Assembly (NCBI GenBank): GCA_019648995.1
Contig: BLXT01004907.1
Span: 519,036-539,882, forward strand
Direction: 5' to 3'
Length of the DNA stretch: 20,847 nucleotides
Source of the DNA: Plakobranchus ocellatus
Lineage: Eukaryota > Mollusca > Gastropoda > Plakobranchidae
Shown here: one piece after another, positions 1-11,165 of the stretch
Layout of the letters: every line of letters begins with the position of its first letter
Position numbering within the stretch: the first letter of the stretch is position 1
The notes under the pieces: model-generated
What the model was told of the DNA's origin: nothing
Database searches by the model: none
What the model saw: only the letters and a program-made list of their open reading frames with translations
Made by a program: the position numbers and the translations under genes

Positions 1-2311
1 AATGGTTGGCGTCAATTTTGAGCGGATCCTTATGATAATACTGGCAATTCACACAGGGTGTATCCAAGGTCCAAACTAGATCTAGATATGAATTTCAATA
101 TTTTTAGATCTATCTAGGTTCTAGATCTAATTCTAGAGTTTACATATATGAAATCCTACTAAGGTAGTAGGTAGTTAATTAACATTCAACATGGGTCTCC
201 TCTTCAATCTTTCTTTTCTTTATCTCGCAGAACCAAAGTTGCTACACATGAAATGTTACCAGACAAAAAAAAACGATGGTGGCACTTTCATTTTTCTTCT
301 TTTATTTGCTGTCTCCCCTTTTTCTGAAGTTTTTTTTTTTTTTTTTTTTGAGAGAGAAGGCTTTACATGATAATTCTTCATACTCTTTGAAGACTTAAAA
401 AAAAATCATAGCTTTCAAATGTGGTTACCACCTTCATCACTATTTCTGAGGGAATGGTGCTTGGCGGTTGTGATATTTTTGAGTGAAAATGGAAATGTGA
501 GAGTTTCACCGCGCAAGACTAATATGATGTTTATGATGTACTTTGCAAGATAAAGCAAAATGCATCGAATTTTATGATGCCAATTGACACTTTGATAAAT
601 GAATGTCTTCAGAGACCCTTTTTATTGTGCAGGCACATTTTTTGCATTGATTTACCTGAAACAAACATTTTTTTTCCTAAGCAGAACTGTCACTTGTATA
701 CAAAAAGGCACACTAATATTTTTTACTCTCGTCTTGCATTACATTTTACAGAAAGGAAATTGTTGGGTTACCGGTATATTAGAGTTGTTTGCAAGTGCAT
801 ATTTTACACAGTGTAGGTTGAAATTCTGCTACTGCTGGTTCAGTTTCTGTTTTTTTTTGTTGTTTTATTTTAATTAGTTACGTGTACAGTAGACCACACC
901 TAAACTGAAAACGGCTGAACCAAAAAAACGGCAAAACCAAAAAGAAATTGAAGAGCTTTCCGTTTTTCCTCTTATTCTTTTTTATTAAACATGTAAACCG
1001 AAAGTGTTGGCTGCCAAACTATCGCTAAAGCGAAGTAAAAAGCTACCGGGACAGCCCAGTCTCTGTCCCACCGACACAGAAAAAAAATTTTTTTTTTTAC
1101 ACACCTTGCCCTTCCCTTTCTTTCTCGCATTACTCCATGCAAGCCCATTACTGTTAGTTACCGGTACCTCACACTACTGACGACCAGGCCCGATGTCTGG
1201 CTAGGTCTACTGCACACACCTGCCCATCCCTTCTTTTCTTCCAGTTCCACTCAGTTATGCAGCAGGACCATGCCAGATACTCCCTACATGTCTAGGTCCC
1301 ATCAGGGCTAAGCTAAGCAAATACTGTTGCATCGCAGCGAGTAATAGTTATAAAGCCATCTCTCTTGTTGAGAACTTTAGTACCGAAAAACTTAGGTGAC
1401 GATTCATTTAAATTGTAAAAGTAGAGACTTCAGGACCGGTAATCTTACTTAGGCGATGATGAAGTTGTTGGAGCTCTATTATACTATCCCGATAACAGGC
1501 GCAAGAACCTCTTAACTGAAAAGGAAAGAGAAGGAGATAAAGAAATGGATAAGACAGAGAGAAAGATTCGTGAATAGGTGTGTTCATTCACATTGTGGTG
1601 TGACGATGGGTGGGATTGGTTTTACTTAATATTTCGGAAGCTGGTTACTCTCCTTTTAATCTTACTTTTAATGCTTAAACCAAAATAGAAATCATACTCC
1701 CTAGAATTTCAGTTTAAACGTGTTCCACTGTATTTATCTCCTGATCATTTTAGAATTTGTTTTAAACTATATGATCCAATCAGTACTGGCCCATTTTTTT
1801 CCATTTTCGACATGGCTGTGCTATAATAATGGAGTATTTCATCTATTTTGGCATGAGTTTGTGGGCAGGATGATGAACTGCTGTGGCCATATTCCACCTG
1901 GCTTGGTCTGGCATATGGACAGTTGCAATCAGTCCTGTTTTAAATTTTTGTGTAAATTTACTTTATTGTCGCTTTCTTGCATACTCCTATCAAACCAAAA
2001 ATTTTGTTTGCATCTTGTCATACTTAAGTTATTGACTTGCTCTCCAGCCCACAGTTGTTTTTTCTATCACAGTTCACCTCATGTCATTTTTATACTTAAA
2101 CTAAAGCAATTCAAAATCAACATTCTCAAAGATGTTTTCACTTTTTTTTTTTAGACCAACAAATTTTACTTAAACTCCTTTTAACCATTAAAAAGCATTT
2201 TTTTAATAGAAAGTAATCTTGTGTTTGAAATTTTGAATGTTCGAGTCATCATATTGCTATCACTCAGTGTCAATGTAATCAGTTCTGATGTGAAGTTCGT
2301 TTCAGATGACT
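1..2311. other. AT-rich non-coding stretch
   Basis: I see no supportable gene here. The sequence is T-rich with long homopolymers, for example a run of about 20 T at 331-350 and an A-run followed by a T-run near 1080-1100. A GATCTAG cluster lies at about 80-145. A somewhat more GC-rich patch at about 1020-1340 has CCGGTACC-like and pyrimidine-rich segments but no long open frame. The longest open frame in the window, 144 codons at 1720-2154 on the plus strand, is dominated by Phe, Leu, Cys and His from T-rich DNA. It has no recognisable domain, so I treat it as chance. Confidence 0.6.
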
Positions 2312-2450
2312 GGGATTTTTTTTGTAAAGGGATTTGAAGTATGCATGTTCCAAATTTTTTAGATTTTTAAAAATATTCTAACATAGACATCCTTTTTTTT
2401 TTTTTAAAGAGATTTGAAGTGTGAATCGTCCAAATTTCTTAAAATGTGTT
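2312..2450. repeat. Imperfect tandem duplication, about 80-bp unit
   Basis: The words GATTTGAAGT at 2331 and 2411 start two matching segments. Each has a T-run and AAAG before the word, and a GTCCAAATTT- or GTTCCAAATTT-like block after it, giving a period of 80 bp. A weaker partial third unit follows near 2476, where TAGACACC plus a T-run resembles TAGACATCC plus a T-run at 2385. Divergence between copies suggests an old duplication. Confidence 0.6.
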
Positions 2451-3669
2451 TCATTAGTACTATTAGTAGATCATAAATTAGACACCTTTTTTATAGATCT
2501 ATTTCAACATTTATGAATTTTAGTTAAAGACCTTTTCTTTTGATGAGAGGTAACTAAAAGTAACATATGGTATAAAACAATAGTGCTTTAATCCAGAACA
2601 AATGAGAAAGTTGTCTGAAAGTGATGTTAGCACTAGGAAAAATATGGACAATTGCATGTTGCTTTAGATAGCCATAACTTTAAATTTATTAAAAATTATG
2701 GTTTTTTGAAAATATATGTTTGTGCTTTATGAATTTGTCTTTGCTAATTCAGTAATTGGTAACATTTGGTGTATCATTTTGATAAATGTAACTTTTTTTA
2801 TTATAATTTTTTAAACAATGTTCCCTCTCCTTAATTTGGAATTATTAACCCATTTCAAATTTTGTATCGTACATGTATGATTTTAAAATGCTAGAACTCA
2901 CATGCTAAAAAAACACCTCAAGCATCTTTGTAGCTCATTTTGATGACCTGTAAAGAACATCTCATGTGTAGCTGTTGATTCATGTGATAAGATCAAGTGA
3001 ATGAGTCTCTGACCTCCTCCTGACCTTAGTCTGGTTCGGGCTGGCCATTTGATGTAATGCTCCAGTCTAGCACATCCTTGTAAAAGTAATCTGTGGTGCC
3101 TTATATAGCCACTGATGCTGGGTTTATTAATGAGCTCTTTTAGTGCTTACTTTGTACTCTTTGCTTTTGACAAAGCAACATAAATTTAAATAGCACAATA
3201 TTTTGACAAAGCTAAAGAACCAGTCATTTGACGAGCCTCATATCCCATTTAACATGGATTAAATCAAATCTCATAAAATTCATGGCATTCTCTTTTTTTC
3301 AACATTCTCTTTTCGGATTTTAAAGGATTCACTAAGGTTGCTCTAAATGTAGATAAAAGCAAAACAAGGACTTTTTTTTTTAAGTTGTAAAAAGTGTGTT
3401 GCAAATGGGACTGAAAGTTTGCATATCTTGAAATATATATTTCAATTAATTTTTGGTGTTTAATTCACTTGTCAAGATAATAAAACTCATATTATTTTTT
3501 AACAAGGGCACTTGGTGAAAGATAAATATGCTCAAAAAGAAAAATGAGCAATCTGAACTTTTATTTATTTGATACTTACATCATGTAATGATGCACTTAA
3601 TTATTTTTTTTTTTAATTTCGGATATTTTGTTATTTTCATTTTTCATAGCATATTTTTTTGCAAGTAAT
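2451..3669. other. AT-rich non-coding stretch
   Basis: No exon, RNA gene or long open frame is convincing. The only compositional change is a short GC-richer patch at about 3005-3075. Homopolymers of T occur at about 3292, 3372 and 3605. It is most likely intergenic or intronic sequence. Confidence 0.5.
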
Positions 3670-3860
3670 TATAGAGGTGGAATCTACCTCAATATTATAA
3701 GGTGCTCTTTCATAAGTGGAAGGTTTTTATCCATCTCCATTATACACACTGTATAGCTTTCCACCTAAGTAATATAGGGTAGGGGGTTGTATTATTTGGG
3801 TGGATAGATGCTCCACCTTTATAAGCAGGAAGGGGTTTTTCTTAATTTAGGTAGAAGGTT
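3670..3860. repeat. Dispersed repeat with GGTGGAA / TTCCACC blocks, copy 1
   Basis: This segment alternates GAGGTGGAATC, TTTCCACCT and CTCCACCTT blocks and contains TGTATTATTTGGGTGGA at about 3788-3804. The same combination recurs at 5345-5495, including TATTATTTGGGT twice. The outer words TAGAGGTGGAA (3673) here and TTCCACCTCTA (5480) there are exact reverse complements. The blocks could fold back on each other, as expected of a degraded miniature inverted-repeat element, but I cannot define ends or a target duplication. Confidence 0.45.
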
Positions 3861-5344
3861 CTTTTTTTTTACATCGCTGACCGGGGTGATTATTGGGGTA
3901 TCATTTTGACAAAACCATGTGATTGCTCATGAGGCTTATCATAGCGCTCAATTAGATCTAATCTAGTTGTCATTCTGAATAGACCTAGATCTGTAAGTCA
4001 AAATAGCCAACACCACATCAAAACTGCAGTTTTTTTTTACCAGATTCAATATCTCGATAAGATCTGTTGTTACCTCAGATTCTATAGATCGAGTGGAATG
4101 GTAAATCTTGCTGTACATGCATCTTTGATGGATTGTATAACTTATAAGTGATGGTCCTCATACATACTGTATCTGTGTGTTTTGTATCCTTGATGTATTT
4201 AATGTAACCCAAAATAGGCAATTGTGAAAATCATGACGGAGATTATGCATATATGTATGCATAAAATAATATATTTTACCTGTAAGCTGTATGTGTCATC
4301 TATACTCAGAAAACAGAAAAATTTATGTGTTGTGACAGAGCTGTATTCATTTGTGGTGTCGACTATGGTCTATGGAAATCTTACTCTTATTTTATCTCGA
4401 GCAATCTGAGACTACTTTTTATTTTTTAAATATTTTTTAAATTCAAGAATGTGATAACCATGTTCCACAGCTTGACCTATAATTGGCATTACTGCCTCCT
4501 AGGCTATTGTTTCGTTTCATGATGATTTTTATCTTGTTGGTTGGTTTTAGTTTCACCCAACAGTCTAATAATCTTGTATTCAGTAAAAAAAATTCAGTCT
4601 TAAAAGTACCGTATCCCGAATTCTTCAGACTTATAGCTTCACAATATTGCGAGGCATTTCTGCTTCTGGCAAGCAACTACTGTAACATACTCAGACTTGC
4701 CAAGCAATAAGCAAGTGCTTATTTGAATTTAAAGCAAACTTACCACTAAAATTCTACAAACGTACATTTCTTTGCCATCCTTACTTTCACTTAAGCTTCG
4801 CATCAAGAGTAATGCTGTCTATTCCGTGTTTTCTGAGCAAAAAAAGAATGGTTGCATCAACTTTTGTTTAAATAAACCCTTTACCTCTTCCATGCCAGAT
4901 TTGTGCTTTACAATATTGCAACCCCATCCACCCAAATTAAAATCCTAAAAAAATGAACTAGAAAAAAAAAGACAAACAATTGTCAAAAATCAAAGTACAG
5001 TACAAAAAAAAATGTGGTGTGGATTGAAAGGTTGTCACCATTTACTTTTCAACACTAAAATAATATGAAAATTAAAGTAAGTTATGGGCAATGAAATTGT
5101 GATAAAGAAAAAAAGCCTTGAGCTTTGAAATTTTCTTCACCAAGGCTTCTGCTCCCGTCAGAAAATATGTGTAAGCTGCCAATAGATCTCATACTACAGT
5201 ACAAAGGAAGCCAACATTTTTTTTTTTTTAATTTGCTGGAGGGCCAAAAAATGAGAGATGTTTGCATACTGTTACTACATGATATTGATAGATCTGGAGC
5301 TAGTTGTTTTATTATGGAGATTAACATTCCATCTGATAGAGGCC
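3861..5344. other. AT-rich non-coding stretch with a GATCTAG cluster
   Basis: A GATCTAG-type cluster lies at 3953-3992 (AGATCTAATCTAG and TAGACCTAGATCT). Overlapping open frames of 60 to 80 codons on both strands at 4224-4710 and 5082-5327 show no domain, no splice context and biased composition, so I do not call genes. Confidence 0.5.
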
Positions 5345-5495
5345 TAGATTCTAGAGGAGATATAACAGGGGTGGAAAATTTTCCACCTGATAATAGAGAG
5401 CATGGGGGGAGGGTGTGTATTATTTGGGTAGAAAACTTTCATGCAGGGCTTAGGAGTTTATATTATTTGGGTGCATTCCACCTCTACAATGGCTG
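5345..5495. repeat. Dispersed repeat with GGTGGAA / TTCCACC blocks, copy 2
   Basis: It contains a perfect palindromic block, GGTGGAAAATTTTCCACC, at about 5371-5388. Two TATTATTTGGGT words follow (about 5419 and 5461), and it ends in TTCCACCTCTA. It matches the 3670-3860 element in word content and order. A 126-codon plus-strand open frame that spans it (5125-5505) appears to be a by-product of the repeat and not a gene. Confidence 0.45.
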
Positions 5496-7826
5496 CCTTT
5501 TTTAAATGGTGATAAGTTGTTAGTTAGGAAATAATAAAAGTATAAAAGATCCTATATACCCTATATGATGATAAATTGTAAGATAATTTTTGTTTCGTTT
5601 TATTTGTTACGCACTTAGCTTAGAGATGGTGAGTTGCATGTCGACCTGCTAACAGTTTTATCTATTGCGTTTGCTAATGATTATCTAATCACACCTTCAG
5701 ATTATGGACTCATCATCTCATCAAGCCTTTTTGATCAAGTTTTGTTCAAGCTTCATTTATTTTCAAAAAATAAAAGTGTATCGTCACTGTAATTTAGTGT
5801 AAATTTTAAAACTTCAGGGAAAGGGAAGAAGTTGTTGATGTGGAACTGTGAATGTAAAGTTTCTTCAAACTCATTTTTTAAGTCACTGCTTTTGTCTTTT
5901 CATGCATATTAGTATGTATTGTAAAAGAGAGACTTTCAATCACAGCGCATCAATAGGGAATATCAGCAATCATTTGTAATTCAATTGTCTTTAAAAACTT
6001 TTCTCTGCTTGTAGTCCATGACTTTGCTTTAACCAGTTTTTTGTTCATCATCATGTATAAAAGTAAAATATGATTAAAAACAAAAATTAAACTAACCCTC
6101 TAAATATGTGCTTCTTTACGCTCTCCAGGAGATATCTTTCTCCATGTTGAGATTTGGACAGGACTGCAGTTAGTGCTTGTTATTTGAAACCCAGAACCAC
6201 ATTGGCAATCACTCTTACAAAAAACAGCGTTTCTTTTGACTTGTTAAAGCTTGCAAACTGAATTTTTTAAGAGGAAAAAATATCAAAATATAGAAAAATA
6301 CATGAACCATCAGAAAATATTTGTCTAGGGGGAAAAAAAACCCTCATAAACCAACAAAATTTTCTCTCGTTTTTCCTTGCTGTACCACTAGTATTACTAT
6401 TAGTAATAGCTGATGTGTATTTTTTTGTGTGCATTTTGTTGAAATAAAACAGGCAGAAAGCGAAATAAAGAGAAGAAACAAAATTGATAAAAGGAAGTGC
6501 AGATGGTTACAACTGTCGGAAGTTCCAGCTTCAGGACTTTACTCATGGTCTTGAAAATACCTAGATCGGGACTGTCGATCTAGATTAGATCTGGGCCTTA
6601 TACGCTCTGCTGACGCAACCATGACTTTTTTCACAGGGACTTGTTGGTTATCCTCATTTATTCTATATTAGATTCATCATTTAAATCCAAAATTTCCTCA
6701 ATAAAAAACTTAAAATGTATCAACTTGCATTAAGTCGCATTGGGTTGAAACGGGTTAATCATGGTTATATTGTATGCACAATGAATTATGATTATTATCT
6801 CCTTCAGCTCAACCTCCACAGATGGGCTGAATGTTTAACAATATGAACTGGCACTTATGCTTGTGAAAATTATTTGCCATCACAGCCTAGCATAAATATT
6901 ATAGACTTCAAAACGAGTATAGAAATATTAGTGAAATAATTTGAGTTACTTTTGATTGAAATATTTATTTCTTTCTTTTTTTTTTTTTCTGCAGATGACT
7001 TGCTTATATATCATTGTGCAGCAGCATGTCTTGTAGAATTTAAAAGCTTTGTGTTTTATCTGATTGCAGGCGAATTTGTCTTTTTTTATATTTATTACGT
7101 TAACTCTTAATTTACCAGGCCCTTCTAGAATTTCGATAGCCAGATTACCAAAGCAAGGAGCATAACTCTTAATTTTTTTCATAACAGGTGCCACTAAAAA
7201 AAATTGTATAAATTCAAATATTGGTTTAAAAAATTCTAAAAATCACATTTTGGAGAAATGAACAAGCTTTCTTCTCATAATCATATATATATATATAACT
7301 TGTTATGCTTTTATGTCAAGAACTTGTGAAAGAAAAATAGTAAAAAATGACCACCCCTATCAGACTATGCCTCCGAATCTGGGTCAGAACCCAACTCTAG
7401 ATCCAGGTTTAGATCTAGATCTAGAGTGCCATGATCATTACTCATATTACTTTCATTGTCTTTATCTCCTTATTCCTCATCAACAGTGTTATCTACTTCT
7501 TCATTTTTGGTTCTGGACGGACAAGCTGGCTTAAGAAATTGAAAGCCATTTTTTAAAAAAATCGCTGTACCACTTCTATGTGACAGATTCTCATGCAGTA
7601 AAGAACAACAAAAGTAGAACTATCAAACTGCCGATAGAGCTCTCTTGCTTAGAAACTATAAAAATAAATAGGCTCTGTTCTGTACAGAAAAAGTGGAAGC
7701 TAAACGCAAATATTAGAGGACGATTTGGTATAGTACGAGTAAGGGCGATATGGTAATGTAAGAGTTAAACTAAGAATTTACAGATCAAATTTTGAAGCGA
7801 AACCATAGCTTCATGGTGTTAAAAAT
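5496..7826. other. AT-rich non-coding stretch
   Basis: No exon is firmly supported. GATCTAG clusters occur at 6562-6594 and 7396-7424, and a short AT dinucleotide run lies at about 7284-7298. At 6980-7200 a good pyrimidine tract plus CAG is followed by frames that are open on both strands; this is discussed as a finding but not called. The polyadenylation site of the minus-strand gene ending at 8779 might lie here, because the first AATAAA on the minus strand downstream of its stop is near 7091-7097. Confidence 0.45.
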
Positions 7827-8105
7827 CAGTTATTCAATTGATTGAGACTTGCCATCATAATAAAGTGTTTACACACATGCTTAAGTCTAACGAGTATGTA
7901 ATTAATTCTTTAAAAGATAAAGCTTACACAAAAGCACTAAATATCAGTTATTCAATTGCCTGAGGCTTGCCATTATAAAATAGAGTGTTTACAGAGGTAT
8001 AACACTATAAGGCTAATGAGTACTTAATTAATTTTTCAAAAGGCAAAGCTTAGGGAAACAAAAAAAACAGTTTTTCAATTGATTGAGGTTTGTCATTATA
8101 TAGAA
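7827..8105. repeat. Tandem repeat, about 120-bp unit, 2.3 copies
   Basis: The segment beginning CAGTTATTCAATTG, followed by a GATTGAGACTTGCCAT-like block, starts at 7827, recurs at 7945 and, more diverged, at 8068. The periods are therefore 118 and 123 bp. Each full unit also carries AGTGTTTACA, a TAATTAATT block and an AAAGCTTA block in the same order. It lies downstream of the stop of the minus-strand gene, so it may be in the 3' UTR or just beyond it. Confidence 0.8.
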
Positions 8106-8199
8106 TCTAACTTGTGACAATTTACTCTGGATCCCTCACATATGAGTCAACACACACACCAAAAAAAAAAGAGAAAAAAACCAAACAAACTGACAAGTA

Positions 8200-8778
8200 A
8201 TGTAAGGCAACGTGTAATGAAGTATGAAGAGTACATGAAACTACAATAAACATTTTTACAAAATGATAAACATTTGCACAGTTTTATGCAGGAGTCGGGA
8301 TAATGAACAATAGTCCCTCATGTTTAACATAAAGGCTTTAAAATAAAACTGAAGGGATTAAAGTGAAAAATCTTCCCTTCAGAGACCAGAGATAAAAAGT
8401 GCTTTTCAGTATATTCAAAAAAACTTAAAGAGCAAAAATAAATTTCAAGTATCCTTTCTGTACAAATAAATTGTAAAAACCATACAACTGTTTATACTTA
8501 TACACACTATGATGTATCAATAGGCATAACAATTGTAAGTCATCCATTCCCTTCCTTGGCCAGGCATATGCCAAATCCAATAAAATAATTATAAAGATTG
8601 AATTGACATCACTGCAAGTAATCCTCTTTCAGAGCATCCAACATTTTTTTCTATATAATAAGACTATACAATGATTGAACGAATGAGTCACCATGTGTTT
8701 GTTCTGGTATTCTCATGGGGGTTGAAGAAAGGGGCAGGTGGAAAGAGAAATTTATAGCAACATTATACTTAACAATCA
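8200..8778 (-). other. Probable 3' UTR of the minus-strand gene
   Basis: This is the sequence directly downstream (lower coordinates) of the TGA at 8779-8781. It has no open frame of note. Reading the minus strand I find no AATAAA or ATTAAA between the stop and about 8110. Only variant signals occur: TATAAA near 8752 and 8490, and AGTAAA near 8125. The true 3' end is therefore undecided, and the left limit given here is arbitrary. Confidence 0.35.
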
Positions 8779-9150
8779 TCACTGATCTGCAATAACAGTG
8801 GTACTGACAGGTACAAAAGATAGAATCTGCTTGTTGGGCTGGTCAGGATCATTGGCCATCTCAACAACATAGAGTTCTCCATCCATCTCGACCATGTCAC
8901 CATGCCTGAGGCTAGACAGCTGATCCTCAGAGAGCTCCATGCCAGCAACAACTTCATCATGTGTATTTTCAACCTTGACAGCCTCTCTCTCTCCATGTAC
9001 ACTCTCTATTACTCCCTCTTGCAATTCTTGAAGATGTGCACTACCACTGACTATCTCCACTACCCCTTCTGTTGTTGTGGTAGTGTCTGCTGAGCCTGAC
9101 TGGTCAATGATTAAAGTCTGTGGCTGTTGATTCTGCTCAAGGGCTGAAAC
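8779..9150 (-). CDS. Terminal coding exon of an unidentified acidic, probably nuclear protein
   Basis: On the minus strand a pyrimidine-containing acceptor ending TGTGTAG (9151-9157) opens a 123-codon frame starting Val-Ser-Ala-Leu-Glu and ending Val-Ile-Ala-Asp-Gln before TGA. The exon starts in phase 0, and the in-frame TAG sits on the acceptor itself, so the frame cannot extend upstream without splicing. The protein begins with a Gln-rich stretch, then a run of five Thr, then a strongly acidic region with few Lys or Arg. Its C-terminal third contains the motif DGELYVVEMAND. There is no signal peptide, membrane segment or zinc-binding pair. Composition suggests the regulatory tail of a transcription factor or cofactor; this is inference, and I do not recognise the family. 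The frame and phase match the exon at 16359-16487. An overlapping 77-codon frame on the same strand is a shadow. Confidence 0.75.
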   Translation of the reverse strand, partial: VSALEQNQQPQTLIIDQSGSADTTTTTEGVVEIVSGSAHLQELQEGVIESVHGEREAVKVENTHDEVVAGMELSEDQLSSLRHGDMVEMDGELYVVEMANDPDQPNKQILSFVPVSTTVIADQ

Positions 9151-9330
9151 CTACACATGGTGGAAAGAAAAATTGATTTTAAAAAAGTTGTGAGATACTC
9201 AAAGCGAGAAGGATGCTTTGATAGTGGAGAAGAATACAGGCCCTATTTTACAGCTGTGTATTCCTTACTTGACTCAAGACCAGTCCAAGTAATACGAAAT
9301 TTCAACACTTAGCTGCCACCCTGGAAAAAC

Positions 9331-9386
9331 CAAAAGCTGTAATCTCCAGAGTCAAAACCTGTAATCTGGGACTCAAAACTGTAAAC
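9331..9386. repeat. Short tandem repeat, 20-22-bp unit, 3 copies
   Basis: The word CTGTAATCT occurs at 9337 and 9359, with a diverged CTGTAAACT at 9379. Each is preceded by CAAAA plus one or two bases. The array is short, intronic and of no evident function. Confidence 0.55.
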
Positions 9387-10585
9387 TATATATTTTATTT
9401 TCTATTGCATAGTTTGTGCTTCTTTAATGCACACGCATCAAATAATAGACTACAATTTTGAATCAAACTGCACAATACAGAAAAAAAAAAAAACATAAGG
9501 TAAGAATGTAAGAGTAACAAAGACTCCTCTGCTTAATTATCTCTTGACACTTGTTAGAGAATGCAAAATGAAATAAGAATCAAAACCACGATTTTTATAC
9601 TACAGTAATCCAAATTTCTTTTACAGAATAAAGATAATGAATGTAGCTAAATGCATTTTAGAAAAGAGACGACTGAAATTAAAAACAATTATGGAAAAAA
9701 AAAACCTGACATCTTTGTTTGTTTGCATTGAAGCACTTGCCAACTTAGTTCACTAGATCTAAACTAGATTCTAGACTGAGCAAACAAGATGAACTGATGG
9801 TGGTCATATGTGCTAATTCCTCAAAATAAAATTTCCCTACTACATAAAATAAGTTAATTGCAATGTAGATGTCCATGAAATCAATGTTATATCCAATTTA
9901 AGTTTGTTCGTGGGCATCTTTAATTTATTAAGGTACTGATTATTTTAAAAATTAAAAATATAAGCCTGAGAAAAGGAAGTTTGTTCAAACTACCTTGCAT
10001 GATCTATGAAAAAATCCTCCTGAGGTGGCTGCAAGATTTTAACTTAGTCCTCACCATAATAATTAAATCTAGGCTTAAGATTTTACATATTGGCAGGCCC
10101 CTTAAATTTTGCTTCTTTTGGTCTGATTGTTGTTACTTGTCTGAATAACCTCTTGATATTTGAGATTTGTAGCCAATACATTTCTGCTAGTAGGTACCCA
10201 AAACTAAAATTGCAAAATCACAAATGGCTTATAACTGTTTTTTTAAATAGAAAGGCTTTGCTGAAACAAGAATTTTGCTACCTTTGCTTTTTTAAAAAAA
10301 AGTTATGGCCATTTGAAATTTTTAAAAATTGCGTAATTTACGCAACGTGGCCAAACTCCGTTTTTGCACTACTGCAATTTAAAAAATACACACCACAAAC
10401 ACAAAAAAACCACATTTACACAATATCTGGAAGGCATAGAAAAGTGCAATTTTTTTCAGGCCTGTAAGTCTTCTTTTAAATGGGCCATTTATTCAAACAA
10501 AATCACTCCGAGGCAAAAAATCGCAAAATCTGAAATAGGTGAAATAAAACGGGCAAAAATGGGGGGGAAAAGTTGTTTCAAAAAA
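9387..10585. other. Intronic AT-rich stretch
   Basis: A small GATCTAG cluster lies at 9754-9776 (CTAGATCTAAACTAGATTCTAG). A 13-base palindrome, GCGTAATTTACGC, lies near 10330-10342. The plus-strand open frames at 10090-10591 are Lys/Phe-rich and have no recognisable domain. I call no gene. Confidence 0.5.
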
Positions 10586-10990
10586 TATTAAAAGTAAAAA
10601 ATCAAAGAATTGTCATACGTGGAAGCTAATTGCACCAAAATAAAGAGCAAAACTAGCACAAGAACTAGAGAATATTCTAAATGTCCTAAAATTGGTGCTT
10701 TGGTAATAACGACTATAGAGAATCTCGCTATGAGGGGACATTTCGGACAATTACGCCAAAAATTGTAATTTCAAAAAATCATAAAAAAGCAAAGAATAGT
10801 CATATGGATGCTATTTTACACCAAAATAAAGAGCAAAACTAGTACAACATTTAGATAATACTCTGAAAGTCCTAAATTTCTTTATATACCAGTAGTGATT
10901 TAGGGATCATAACTATATAGAGATTGAGGTGACATTTTGGACAAGAAGAAAAATCACCAAAAAAACCCTCCAAAAAACAAAGAACTATCA
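10586..10990. repeat. Satellite-like tandem repeat, about 187-bp unit, 2.2 copies
   Basis: The word CAAAGAA recurs at 10603, 10790 and 10978, giving periods of 187 and 188 bp. The first two units share ACCAAAATAAAGAGCAAAAC about 30 bases further on (10634 and 10820), then a GTCCTAAA block, an ACTATA-AGA block and an ACATTT-GGACAA block. Copies are clearly diverged. The third unit is cut short near 10990, just before the candidate exon at 11052. Confidence 0.8.
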
Positions 10991-11051
10991 ATAAATGAAT
11001 GTCTACCACCATTTGGTTGATTATGTTTGTCAACTTCATTTGGCGACTTAC

Positions 11052-11165
11052 AGCCTCATAAAAAATAATATTGCGGTTGATACCAAGAGCAGCCAATGAC
11101 GAACATTTAAGATCCACGTTGAGCTGCATATCAAGGAACTGGTTAACGTCAGCAGCATCATAAGC
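11052..11165 (-). CDS. Possible 38-codon exon, phase 0 at both ends
   Basis: On the minus strand an acceptor-like ACATTTAG precedes an open 114-base segment. Its predicted peptide begins AYDAADVNQF and ends NIIFYEA directly before a consensus donor GTAAGT (11046-11051). Length is an exact multiple of three and both ends are in phase 0, so inclusion would keep the frame with the exon at 8779-9150. Composition is ordinary for a folded protein and unlike the acidic Gln-rich neighbours. The upstream 90 bases are also open but in another frame (from 11257), so this may instead be a frameshifted old coding remnant. I recognise no family. It could be a cassette exon, part of the 12893-11834 candidate transcript, or a pseudogene. 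Confidence 0.3.

Noticed and set aside
1720-2154. 144-codon plus-strand open frame, longest in the window
   Set aside because: Composition (Phe, Leu, Cys, His, Ile) follows from T-rich DNA. It shows no domain, no ordered hydrophobic pattern of a known membrane family and no supporting neighbours.
5125-5505. 126-codon plus-strand open frame
   Set aside because: Half of it lies in the GGTGGAA/TTCCACC repeat. No domain is visible and an overlapping minus-strand frame is equally open.
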